Shown piece after piece: positions 15,677-22,843 of a stretch of DNA of 27,551 bases. The stretch comes from Lentisphaerota bacterium (GTDB lineage Bacteria; Verrucomicrobiota; Kiritimatiellia; UBA8416; JAFGIZ01): contig JAFGIZ010000148.1 in assembly GCA_016929365.1 (NCBI GenBank), positions 1-27,551 of the forward strand. Direction: 5' to 3'. Within the stretch, counting starts at the first letter, position 1, and every line of letters begins with the position of its first letter. Below the pieces are notes generated by a model. That model was not told where the DNA came from. It worked only from the letters and a program-made list of their open reading frames with translations, and did not search any database. Made by a program: the position numbers and the translations under genes.

Positions 15677-16910
15677 ACCCGTCCAATACCTCCTTCCGCG
15701 CCACCTCCTGGAACAGGACCCGGCTGCGCGCCGGATGAAACGGCAACACGTCAGAATACCCCGGAACGACCACGTGCACCACCGGAAACCCGATGCCGGG
15801 ATCCGTCAAGTCCACCGCGACGCAGTCCTTGCCCAAGGCCCGGCAGACGGCCTTCGCCTGCTCGATATCGTCCAGGCAATCGGTATAGCGCGTCCCCGTA
15901 TCGAACGGTTTCACGTCCCCGTCTCTTAGAAACGCCGCGTCGCGGCAGGGCACGAAACCGAACAGAAAGGCCGACAGGAAGTTGTCGCCGTCGTCCGGCA
16001 TACAGCGCAGCGCCCGGAAATCGTGCTGCAGGATCCGCGCCTGCTCCGCCGCGGACCCGTCGATGAACTCGTCCAGCCGGCGGCCCTGCACGTATTCCGT
16101 AAAGGCGCGCATGAGCGCGTATTCCCGGTCGCACGAGGCGCCGACCTTGAAAAAATGATGGAACTGGTACGTTTCCGGCACGTGCGGATCGAAGAAATAC
16201 ACCCCCACGCAGGGCAGCACGCCGCCGAAAGACAGGTCCTTGATCACCATGTCGATACCCCGGGCGCTCAAGAAATCCATCTGTTCGCGAATGACCGGAT
16301 GCGTGACGGACGCCGGGTCGATCGTCGGCACGACCATCCGGTTTTTCAGAACCGTAATCTGCGCGCGGCGCTCGAACACCTCGTTCAACGCATGCACGAG
16401 CGCCTCCTCGATACGGTTGCCCGCCGCCCTGCCGTTGGGCCCGCCGATGCGGCGCACGAATTCGACCGGCACCCGGTACCGGCGTCCGTCCAGCAGGGAT
16501 TCCCCTTCCGCCCACACGCGGGCGCAAGACGTACGCTTGATCCGCTCCAGCACGGGCCCCGTGGCCGTGGAAACGTGCGCGAGCAGGTCCTCGATGCGCA
16601 GCGGGCGGTCAAGCTCGTCCTGGTGCGCCTCCACGCAGCCGGGCAGCGCGGCCGTCTCGCGGCAGGTCAGCCACTCCGCCGCTTCCGCCAGCGCGCCGGC
16701 CCGGCTCAGTACAGCGCTGATCCCCTTGCCCATCGAGCGAAAGCCGAGCGCATCCACGAACAGAACCGACCAGTGCAGGCATTCGGCCACTTTTTCTTCG
16801 ATCAGCCGGTACGCGTGGCGCGCTTGCAGCGCCGCCTCAAGCCGCGCCACCGTCCGTTCCGGACGTTCGCAACGGCCGCAGGTCACCTTGGGGCAGCTTT
16901 CGAGTCGCAT
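15666..16910 (-). CDS. YcaO family ATP-dependent cyclodehydratase/thioamidation-type protein
   Basis: 414 residues. YcaO proteins use ATP to activate a peptide amide, giving azolines or thioamides. Motifs in order: MGKG at 60-63; E76-x-x-E79 in AGALAEAAEW; GPNGRAAGNRIEEALVHALN at 157-176 followed by EVFER (E177, E180, R181); and ALMRAFTEYVQGR (R268, E272, Q275, R277). These are the ATP/Mg-binding blocks of the fold. The usual Ser of the first helix (S-A-L-x-E-x-x-E-R) is Gly72, and the Arg after the second Glu is Trp80. The N-terminus has C6, C11 and C14, and matches YcaO proteins that begin ELxxCPK. The ending (VVPGYSDVLPFHPARSRV) lacks a Pro-x-Pro tail. No fused E1-like domain is present. 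No Shine-Dalgarno is seen at the ATG; a TATACA hexamer lies 7 nt upstream. See neighbours at 16986-20295. Confidence 0.9.
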   Translation of the reverse strand: MRLESCPKVTCGRCERPERTVARLEAALQARHAYRLIEEKVAECLHWSVLFVDALGFRSMGKGISAVLSRAGALAEAAEWLTCRETAALPGCVEAHQDELDRPLRIEDLLAHVSTATGPVLERIKRTSCARVWAEGESLLDGRRYRVPVEFVRRIGGPNGRAAGNRIEEALVHALNEVFERRAQITVLKNRMVVPTIDPASVTHPVIREQMDFLSARGIDMVIKDLSFGGVLPCVGVYFFDPHVPETYQFHHFFKVGASCDREYALMRAFTEYVQGRRLDEFIDGSAAEQARILQHDFRALRCMPDDGDNFLSAFLFGFVPCRDAAFLRDGDVKPFDTGTRYTDCLDDIEQAKAVCRALGKDCVAVDLTDPGIGFPVVHVVVPGYSDVLPFHPARSRVLFQEVARKEVLDGYED

Positions 16911-16917
16911 AGGCGTT

Positions 16918-16923
16918 TGTATA
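16918..16923 (-). promoter_or_regulatory. Possible -10 hexamer (TATACA) just upstream of ycaO
   Basis: Minus-strand TATACA sits 7 nt before the ycaO ATG, in the only longer gap (75 bp) of the run between ycaO and the OYE-GltD gene. No good -35 is found 17 nt upstream and no Shine-Dalgarno precedes the ATG, so if this is a promoter the transcript would be almost leaderless. Weak evidence. Confidence 0.25.
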
Positions 16924-16985
16924 ACGGAATGCCCGGACGTTCCGCACGGGTAAAAATGGGCCCCGCGCCCGGACCGCCGTTCCGG

Positions 16986-19118
16986 TCAGGTCACGGCCTC
17001 CGCCGCGCGCAGGCCTTCGGCAATACATTGCACGACCGAGGCGCCGCCGTTCACCAGGCCGCCCACCGCGTAAACGCCGTCCAGCGACGTCCGGCCGGAG
17101 CCGTCACCCGCCACGGCCACCCGGCCCCGCGCGTCGAAGGCCACGCCGGGCAGCGCGGCGCGCAGCGCGGGGTCCACTTCCAGGCCCATCGCTTCGACCG
17201 CCAGCCCCGCCGCCAGCACGCTCTCGCCGTCCGGAACCCGCGCGCAGGGCCGCGTTCCGCCCGCCTCCGCCGACCCGGGCAGGGTACGGCAGATCCGCAC
17301 CCCCTGCAGGCGGCCCGCCGCGTCGGTTACGTAGCCCAGCGGCTCGGTCAGCGTCAGCAGGTGCAGGCCCGTTGACCGAAACTCTTCGGCCGCACCGTGC
17401 CAGTGCAGGTCGGCCGTTGTCCCGGCGTACAGCACGAACACGTCGGCGGCGCCGAGGGCGCGCGCCGTCCTGGCCGCGTCCATCGCGCAGTCGCCGCCGG
17501 CCAGGATCACCACGCGGGCGGGAACCGATGTGCGCACCCCGCGCTTCGCCTCTTCCAGGAACGTGAGCGCATCGACCGCGCCCGCCGCCGGCCCCAACGC
17601 GCGTTCCTGCCACACCCCGCAGGCCAGCACGACCGCCGCAAACTCCCGGCGCAGCGTCTCCAGCCGCACCGTGCGCCCCAGGGTCTGTCCCCAGCGGACC
17701 TCCAGCGCGCCCGCCTCGCGGGCGGCCCCCAGCAGGTTCTCGATCTCCGGCTGCACGTCCGGCAGCCGCACGGCGGGAATGACCCGCTCCGGCGTCCCGC
17801 CCAGCCGGTCCCCGCCTTCCAGCAGGACGACCCGCCGGCCGCGCCCGACCAGGGCCGCCGCGCAGGCGATGCCCGCGGGCCCGCCGCCGACCACCGCCAC
17901 CGGGCGTCCCGCCGGCGCACGCGGCACCGCCGCCGGCCGCACCAGGCCTTCGCGCCGCGCCGCGCGGCAGACCGCCGCCTGGATGTCGCGAACCGGGACC
18001 GGCCGTCCGTTCAGCACGGTTTCCACGCAGGCCCCTTCGCACTGCAGCCCGACCGGACAGAGGTGCGAACACATCTCGGGCAGGGGATTGGCGCGGCGCA
18101 GGACGGCATAGGCGCGCCCGACGTCGCCTTCCGCGAAAGCGCTTACGAAAGCGGGCACGTCAATGCCCGCCGGACAGGCCGCGCGGCACGGGGGCGCCGC
18201 GCAGACGCGGCACCGGCCCGCTTCCGTCCGCAAACGCGCGTCCGAAAAGCGATGCATCCGCGCGTAAACGGACCCGTATACCTCCGCGTCCGTCAAGACG
18301 CATCCGGCCGGTTCCCCCGCCCGCCGCAGCCGGTCGCAGGCGCCGCATGCGCGGCAGCAGCGCAGCGGGTCCAGGGCGCCGCGTTCGAGAACGTCCCGCG
18401 CCAGGCCGGGATACGCCAGTGCGGCCCGCCCAAACCCCGCGAGGTCGCACACGCCCTCCGCCACCGCCCCCGCCGCCGCATGGGGCGCCAGGTGGCGCAG
18501 CGGCGTGAAGCCGCGCGCCATGACCGGTCCGGTTGCGCCGGCGCGCCGCTTTTCGCGCGCCGCCTGCAGCGCCCGCTGCACGTCAGCCGGCGGATACGCC
18601 GACGCCTCGCCGCGCTCCGGATGCGCGGCGTCCACGCCGTCGAACCCCGCCGGCACGGCCAGCCGCTCCGCCTCCGCCGCGTCCGCCGGGTCCGCCAGCC
18701 CCAGCAGGAGCACGACGTCCCGGCCGCAGGCTTCGCGCGCCGCGGCGCGTACGGCCCGGGCCAGCGCCGCGAACGCGTCCGCCGTGGCCGGGGTCAGGCA
18801 TAACGCCGGCGGGCCCGCCCCGGGTTCCGCCCGGAGCGCCGTGGGCTCGATCCGGATCACGCCGAACCCACCCCGCGCAAAGCGCGTGTAACGCCGCACG
18901 GTCAGCGGCCCCGGCGCGCCGTTCCCGGCGGCGTCGCAGCCCGCCTCCCCGCACGCGCACAGCCGGTTCGGCGCCGTCCGGCCCGCCACCGCGACCGGCT
19001 CCCCCAGTACGGACAGGTCGTCCGCCAGCGGAATGTCCAGCGCCATGCGCCGGATCTCGGCCCGGAGCCGATCGAGATCCGCCCAGACAAACCGGTCGCG
19101 CTCCGCGTTCCCCGTCAC
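16986..19118 (-). CDS. Old Yellow Enzyme-like/GltD-type flavin-iron-sulfur oxidoreductase fusion
   Basis: 710 residues. About 35-250 is an OYE-like TIM-barrel part (APNRL at 49-53, RRYTRFARGGFGVIRIEPTA at 75-94, VCDLAGFGRAALAYPGLARD near its end). It is followed by a Cys cluster C255-C258-C261-C273. Next comes a GltD/dihydropyrimidine-dehydrogenase-type [4Fe-4S] domain with C303, C306, C311, C315 and C350, C354, C360, C364 (CPVGLQCEGAC). An FAD site GGGPAGIACA (411-420), an NAD(P) site GGDCAMDAARTARALGA (541-557) and a closing FAD motif GVYAVGGLVNGGASVVQCIA complete it. It should pass electrons from NAD(P)H through flavin and iron-sulfur. The OYE part is short: between about 160 and 175, where OYEs have their catalytic HGxHGYL segment and loops, only a few residues remain, so the barrel is probably incomplete. 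GTG start with TGAGGAG overlapping the sagB-like stop. Confidence 0.9.
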   Translation of the reverse strand: MTGNAERDRFVWADLDRLRAEIRRMALDIPLADDLSVLGEPVAVAGRTAPNRLCACGEAGCDAAGNGAPGPLTVRRYTRFARGGFGVIRIEPTALRAEPGAGPPALCLTPATADAFAALARAVRAAAREACGRDVVLLLGLADPADAAEAERLAVPAGFDGVDAAHPERGEASAYPPADVQRALQAAREKRRAGATGPVMARGFTPLRHLAPHAAAGAVAEGVCDLAGFGRAALAYPGLARDVLERGALDPLRCCRACGACDRLRRAGEPAGCVLTDAEVYGSVYARMHRFSDARLRTEAGRCRVCAAPPCRAACPAGIDVPAFVSAFAEGDVGRAYAVLRRANPLPEMCSHLCPVGLQCEGACVETVLNGRPVPVRDIQAAVCRAARREGLVRPAAVPRAPAGRPVAVVGGGPAGIACAAALVGRGRRVVLLEGGDRLGGTPERVIPAVRLPDVQPEIENLLGAAREAGALEVRWGQTLGRTVRLETLRREFAAVVLACGVWQERALGPAAGAVDALTFLEEAKRGVRTSVPARVVILAGGDCAMDAARTARALGAADVFVLYAGTTADLHWHGAAEEFRSTGLHLLTLTEPLGYVTDAAGRLQGVRICRTLPGSAEAGGTRPCARVPDGESVLAAGLAVEAMGLEVDPALRAALPGVAFDARGRVAVAGDGSGRTSLDGVYAVGGLVNGGASVVQCIAEGLRAAEAVT

Positions 19119-19127
19119 CGCCGCTCC

Positions 19128-20018
19128 TCAGTTCCGCTCCCCGACCCGGCCCACGGGCGCCAGGTAGACCGCGAATTCATTCCGCCCGTCGAGCCCGAGC
19201 AGCCCGTCCAGCGAGCGCTGATCGTACCCGAGCACCGCGCACGCGCCCGCCCCGATCGCCTCGGCCGCCAGGTAGAGATTCTGGCAGATATGGCCCGCTT
19301 CCATCGCGATCATCCGGTGCGCGATGCACCCGTAACGCCATTCCGTCCGGTACGGCACGGCCGCCCAGACGAACACCACGGCCGCTTCGCCCACGAACGC
19401 CTGACCGTAGCAGGCGCGCGTTGCCGCTTCCGGCAGGTCCGGCACCGTTCCCACGGACAGGAGCGCATGCTCGAGGGCCAGGTAGCGGTAGATCCCCGGC
19501 TCCAGCCCGGCGACGCGGTGCACCAGCAGGTAGGTCTCGAAAGGATGCCGCGCGCCGCCCGAGGGCACCGTGCGGTAGGTCTGAATCGCCCGGCCCCGGG
19601 CGTTTTTGACCGTCCGCTCCACGCCCTGCGTGCACCACAACAGGAAACTCAGCTCCCCGCGGGTCAGCGGCTCGGCCGTGTACTCGCGGCGGCTGCGCCT
19701 CCGGTTGATGGCATCCGCCAGCGGCAGGCGGCCCAGGTTGAGAGCGTCGGGATGCGCCAGCTCGATGATCGCGGCGTCGGGGGGATACGGTTTCTGCACC
19801 GGCGGCGGGGGTTGGCCGCGCTTCTGGTCCGTGTCCTGCCGCCAGTCGCCGGCGTAGCCCTTGAGAAAGGCGCGCCCCGCCGCGATCGCGCAAGGATCCG
19901 GATCGTCGGGCGCGTCCGTCCCGCCCGCCCGCGGAACCCGGTCGCAGGACACCGTCGCCATGCACGCCGCGGCAAGCAGCGCCGTCGCGAACCGGTGAAA
20001 GCGCGGACGCAAAGGCAA
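19128..20018 (-). CDS. SagB/ThcOx-type nitroreductase-family dehydrogenase, probably exported
   Basis: 296 residues from TTG 20018. The SagB-type dehydrogenase domain (about 85-290) is clear: RRRSRREYTAEPLTRGELSF at 106-125, LLWCTQGV, then TVPSGGARHPFETYLLV at 150-166 with the hallmark P-S-G-G-A-R-H-P FMN-site motif, GIYRYLALEHALL, and a closing YLAPVG. In streptolysin-type pathways such FMN enzymes oxidise azolines to azoles. The N-terminus (basic, then about 10-24 hydrophobic, ending ATVSC) looks like a Sec or lipoprotein signal, though Thr at -3 of Cys25 is a poor lipobox. Residues 26-85 are a Pro-rich linker. Ten nt separate it from the poly-Cys peptide gene. Stand-alone SagB-like proteins of unknown substrate are common, so the azole role is inferred from context. 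Confidence 0.88.
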   Translation of the reverse strand: MPLRPRFHRFATALLAAACMATVSCDRVPRAGGTDAPDDPDPCAIAAGRAFLKGYAGDWRQDTDQKRGQPPPPVQKPYPPDAAIIELAHPDALNLGRLPLADAINRRRSRREYTAEPLTRGELSFLLWCTQGVERTVKNARGRAIQTYRTVPSGGARHPFETYLLVHRVAGLEPGIYRYLALEHALLSVGTVPDLPEAATRACYGQAFVGEAAVVFVWAAVPYRTEWRYGCIAHRMIAMEAGHICQNLYLAAEAIGAGACAVLGYDQRSLDGLLGLDGRNEFAVYLAPVGRVGERN

Positions 20019-20028
20019 GGGTTCCCGT

Positions 20029-20295
20029 TCAGTGCTTGAGCTTGGTCACCGCCACGGGGGGCTGGGGCGGCTTCTTGGCCTCGGTCCGTGACATGGGCGC
20101 GACCGGACAGCAGCAGCAGGCGTTGAGCGTCTCGGCCGATGAAACCGTACGCGGCGGAGCCGACGGCAGCTTGCGGCCGGCCGGCGGCGGCACGAATCCC
20201 GGCTCGCCCGAGCCGTCTCCGGCGCTGACCGCCGTGCCCATGCACAACGTCGCCGCCAGGACCGGCACCATGCGCTGTTTGTGCTTCTTCTGCAC
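20029..20295 (-). CDS. Small exported poly-cysteine peptide; candidate RiPP-like precursor
   Basis: 88 residues from GTG 20295. N-region QKKHKQR, hydrophobic core about 9-23 and an A-x-A type cleavage after VSA (residue 25) make a convincing Sec signal. The mature part (about 63 residues) is rich in Pro, Ser, Thr and Lys, and holds a block of four consecutive cysteines (60-63, in LNACCCCPVAP); the only other Cys is C18 in the signal. A run of Cys recalls the core of streptolysin S (SagA), and a SagB-type enzyme lies 10 nt downstream and a YcaO three genes on. Against a simple RiPP reading: a Sec signal would export it before ATP-dependent YcaO could act. The start is uncertain: TAGGAG is only 1 nt from the GTG; ATG 20271 is an alternative that would lose the basic n-region. 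The family is not recognised. Confidence 0.7.
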   Translation of the reverse strand: MQKKHKQRMVPVLAATLCMGTAVSAGDGSGEPGFVPPPAGRKLPSAPPRTVSSAETLNACCCCPVAPMSRTEAKKPPQPPVAVTKLKH

Positions 20296-20303
20296 GCTCC
20301 TAC

Positions 20304-20330
20304 GTTATCGCGCGGCGGCGGCGTAAGCAA
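20304..20330 (-). promoter_or_regulatory. Possible promoter upstream of the poly-Cys peptide gene
   Basis: In the 77-bp gap after mlaD, minus-strand TTGCTT (20330-20325) and GATAAC (20309-20304) are separated by 15 nt; a shifted -10, TAACGT (20307-20302), gives 17 nt. Both readings are imperfect. Transcription would start within a few nt of the GTG start codon, which could explain why the nearby TAGGAG is too close to act as a normal Shine-Dalgarno. A weak GGCAC/GTGCC stem at 20343-20356 lies between mlaD and this site, without a T tract. Confidence 0.35.
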
Positions 20331-20372
20331 GCAGGTAATTCCGGCACGCGAGTGCCTCCGGCCGTACGGGCG

Positions 20373-21269
20373 CTAAAAGGCCCCGAAAAAGATGCTCGTA
20401 AAGGTAACCACCGGCGACATCTCGCGCATGTCGTCCATCGAGGCGCGCACTTCCTTGACCGTTGCTTCGATCTCGGCATAGAGTCCGTCCTCCTGCGTCA
20501 GCTTGCCGAGCATGCCCTCGCCCCGCTCCAGCCGCTCCGCCACCGTGCGCAGCGACGCCACGGCCGCCGACATATCTTCGTACACCGTATCGTCTTCGGA
20601 CATCAGTTTGCCCAGCGTCCCCTGACCGGATTCGAGCCGCTCCGCGATCTTCCGCATCGAAGCCACGCCGGCCGAGAGGTTCTCGTACAGGGAATCGTCT
20701 TCGGACATCAGTTTGCCCAGGGTCCCCTTGCCCGCGTTGATGCGCGCGATCACGGCCTGCAGGTCCGAGGCCGCCTGCTGCAGATGTTCGATGGCGCCGT
20801 TCTCGACCAGTCCCTTCCTGAGGGCGTTCATGACCTCCGCGGCGTCCTTCATGAGGTCGTACGGCGTGGATCCCCGGTAGGCGCCGTCGCCCTGCGCCAG
20901 GGCGGCGTCCGGCGACCCTTCGTCGATCTCCATGTGGCGGCCGCCCAGGATCGACGTGGCCTCGATCGTGATGCGGTAATCTTCGCGTATGTTCAACGGC
21001 TGATCGAGCTGGGCGGTAACCCGCACCCCGCTGTTGCCCAGGGCCAGGTGCTCCACCTTCCCCACCGGCATGCCGCGCGCCACGACGCTGTCGCCTTCCC
21101 GCAAGCCCATCACGTTGTCGAAAACGACTTCGACGCGTTCCTTGGTCCCGAACCACGTCTCCCGGGAAAGAATGATCGTAAAGTATCCCATTCCCAGAAA
21201 AACCATCACGATAAACACGCCGACCACGACCTCCATGGTCAGTTCTCTTGCCATCCAGTCCTTATTCAT
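20373..21269 (-). CDS. mlaD: MlaD-like MCE-domain lipid transport protein
   Basis: 298 residues. One N-terminal membrane anchor (about 12-33) is followed by an MCE domain (about 42-118: VEVVFDNVMGLREGDSVVAR, GMPVGKVEHLAL, SILGGRHMEI). MCE proteins form rings that carry phospholipids between inner and outer membranes, anchored to the MlaE/MlaF ABC transporter encoded just upstream. After the MCE domain comes a helical region with three 35-residue repeats beginning G-x-G-T/M-L-G-K-L (180-214, 215-249, 250-283). This G-x-G-x-L-G-x-L repeat is known in MlaD-type tails. GAGGTGG follows the mlaF stop and precedes the ATG. No MlaA, MlaB or MlaC homologue is visible in the window. Confidence 0.92.
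   Translation of the reverse strand: MNKDWMARELTMEVVVGVFIVMVFLGMGYFTIILSRETWFGTKERVEVVFDNVMGLREGDSVVARGMPVGKVEHLALGNSGVRVTAQLDQPLNIREDYRITIEATSILGGRHMEIDEGSPDAALAQGDGAYRGSTPYDLMKDAAEVMNALRKGLVENGAIEHLQQAASDLQAVIARINAGKGTLGKLMSEDDSLYENLSAGVASMRKIAERLESGQGTLGKLMSEDDTVYEDMSAAVASLRTVAERLERGEGMLGKLTQEDGLYAEIEATVKEVRASMDDMREMSPVVTFTSIFFGAF
20421..20732 (-). repeat. Three 35-codon in-gene repeats in mlaD
   Basis: The repeats encode residues 180-283 of MlaD. Units 1 and 2 are nearly the same at DNA level: a 27-nt stretch at 20589-20615 recurs exactly at 20694-20720, 105 nt apart. Unit 3 is more divergent and one residue shorter. The exact DNA identity implies recent duplication or gene conversion, or selection on the LGKLMSEDD segment. 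Confidence 0.9.
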
Positions 21270-21278
21270 AGCGCCACC

Positions 21279-22031
21279 TCACTTCTCCCACGACCCTTCG
21301 CGCGTGATGTACTGCGATTCCAGGAATTTCCGCACTTCTTCGTTCGCCGAACCGATAAAGCCTGCCGGATCGATCAACTCCACGAACGTCCCTTCGTGCA
21401 GCATGGCAATCCGCGACCCGATGGACAGCGCGCTGTGGAGGTCGTGCGTCACGACCACGCTCGTGATCCCGAGCTCTCCCTGCATTTTCTTGATCAAGCG
21501 GTCGATGGTCCTTGCCGTAACCGGGTCGAGACCGGACGTCGGTTCGTCGTAGAGGATGATTTCGGGCTCATGGACGATCGCCCGCGCCAGCCCGGCCCGT
21601 TTGCGCATCCCGCCCGAGATGGCCTCGGGCAGCCGGTCGCCCGCGTCCTCGAGCCCGACCCGCCGCAGCACCTCGTTGACCTTCTGCTCGATGGCGTCCT
21701 CTTCCATGTCCGTGTTCTCGCGCAGCGGCAGCGCCACGTTTTCCGCCACGCTGAGCCACGCCAGCAGCGCGCCGCCCTGGAACAGGTAGCCGAAACGGGA
21801 ACGGGCACGCGCCAGCGCCTCCCCGGTGGCCTGGCTGATGGATTCGCCGTCGATTTTCACGTCGCCCTCATCCGGTGTCAGCAGGCGCACCATGTGCTTG
21901 AGCGTCACGCTCTTGCCCACGCCCGAGGGGCCGACGATGACAAAGGTTTCGCCCCGCTCGACTTCGAAGCTGAGCCCGTCGAGCACGGTCTTGCCGCCCA
22001 GAACTTTCGTAACCTGTTCGAATCGAATCAT
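21279..22031 (-). CDS. mlaF: MlaF-like ABC transporter ATPase
   Basis: 250 residues. It holds all ABC motifs: Walker A GPSGVGKS (34-41), a Q-loop near LFQGGALL (84-91), signature SGGMRKR (139-145), Walker B IILYDEPTSGLDP with D162/E163, and H-loop H196 (VVTHD). The SGGMxKRxxLARA signature is typical of MlaF ATPases, which power phospholipid transport with MlaE and MlaD. The ATG overlaps the mlaE stop as ATGA, so the two are coupled. Length is normal for the family. Confidence 0.96.
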   Translation of the reverse strand: MIRFEQVTKVLGGKTVLDGLSFEVERGETFVIVGPSGVGKSVTLKHMVRLLTPDEGDVKIDGESISQATGEALARARSRFGYLFQGGALLAWLSVAENVALPLRENTDMEEDAIEQKVNEVLRRVGLEDAGDRLPEAISGGMRKRAGLARAIVHEPEIILYDEPTSGLDPVTARTIDRLIKKMQGELGITSVVVTHDLHSALSIGSRIAMLHEGTFVELIDPAGFIGSANEEVRKFLESQYITREGSWEK

Positions 22032-22843
22032 GTGATGTAGAACAACCGCGTCACGAAATACCCGACGACCAGGATCAGGAGGAAGGATTCGATTACCGAC
22101 TGCCGGGTCGCCCGCCCGACGCCCACGGCCCCCTGCTCCGCGGAAAACCCTTCATGGCAGGACACCACCGTAATGATGATCCCGAACAGGAAGGCCTTGA
22201 ACAGCCCCACATAGAGGTCTTTCACTTCGGCATAACGTGTCGCGTTATCGATATAGGCCGCCCAGGATACGCCGAGCTGGGTGAGCCCCACGACCCCGCC
22301 GCCGATCACACCCATAATGCAGGTATAGAAGGCCAGGAGCGGTGTCATCACGGCCATCGCCGCCAGGCGCGGCATGACCAGGAAGCGAACGGGGTCAATG
22401 GACATGATCTCCAGGGCCGAAATCTCCTCGGACACGGTCATGGTGCCGATCTGCGCCGCCATGGCCGAGCCCACGCAGGCCGCCAGGATCAAGCCGGTCA
22501 TGAACGGCCCCATTTCCCGCAGCATGGAGACCATGACCGCCGTCCCGATATTGACCTCCTGGTTGAAGCGCCGCAGTTCGATACCGGTCTGCAGCGCCAG
22601 GATCATGCCCGTAAAGACCGCGACAATGGTGATCACACCCAGACTGCGGATGCCCATGACATACATCTGGATCACTGTCTCGCGGCGGGCCCGCCGGGTC
22701 CAGATAAAGCGCAGCGCGGCGGCGGCCTGCCCCAGCAGCAGGCCGGCCTGGCCCGCGGCCCGGCAGAAGAACAGAAACTTCCGACCGATCCGCCCCAGCA
22801 GATTGCGCGGCGGAGGAAAATATTCAGGTTCGTGCGAGATCAT
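22028..22843 (-). CDS. mlaE: MlaE-like ABC transporter permease
   Basis: 271 residues from ATG 22843. The open frame extends to 22954 but the extra part overlaps the lipoprotein gene; the ATG at 22843 makes an ATGA overlap with that gene's stop. The MlaE family core is clear: VFTGMILALQTGIELRRF, then GSAMAAQIGTMTVSEEISAL, EIMSIDPVRFLVMPR, and a C-terminal ATRQSVIESFLLILVVGYF. About five hydrophobic segments are visible. It forms the inner-membrane channel of the MCE transporter with MlaF and MlaD directly downstream. Confidence 0.95.
   Translation of the reverse strand: MISHEPEYFPPPRNLLGRIGRKFLFFCRAAGQAGLLLGQAAAALRFIWTRRARRETVIQMYVMGIRSLGVITIVAVFTGMILALQTGIELRRFNQEVNIGTAVMVSMLREMGPFMTGLILAACVGSAMAAQIGTMTVSEEISALEIMSIDPVRFLVMPRLAAMAVMTPLLAFYTCIMGVIGGGVVGLTQLGVSWAAYIDNATRYAEVKDLYVGLFKAFLFGIIITVVSCHEGFSAEQGAVGVGRATRQSVIESFLLILVVGYFVTRLFYIT

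Noticed and set aside
20343..20356. Hairpin GGCAC/GTGCC between mlaD and the peptide gene as a terminator
   Set aside because: The stem is only 5 bp and no T run follows on the minus strand; a terminator here cannot be claimed.
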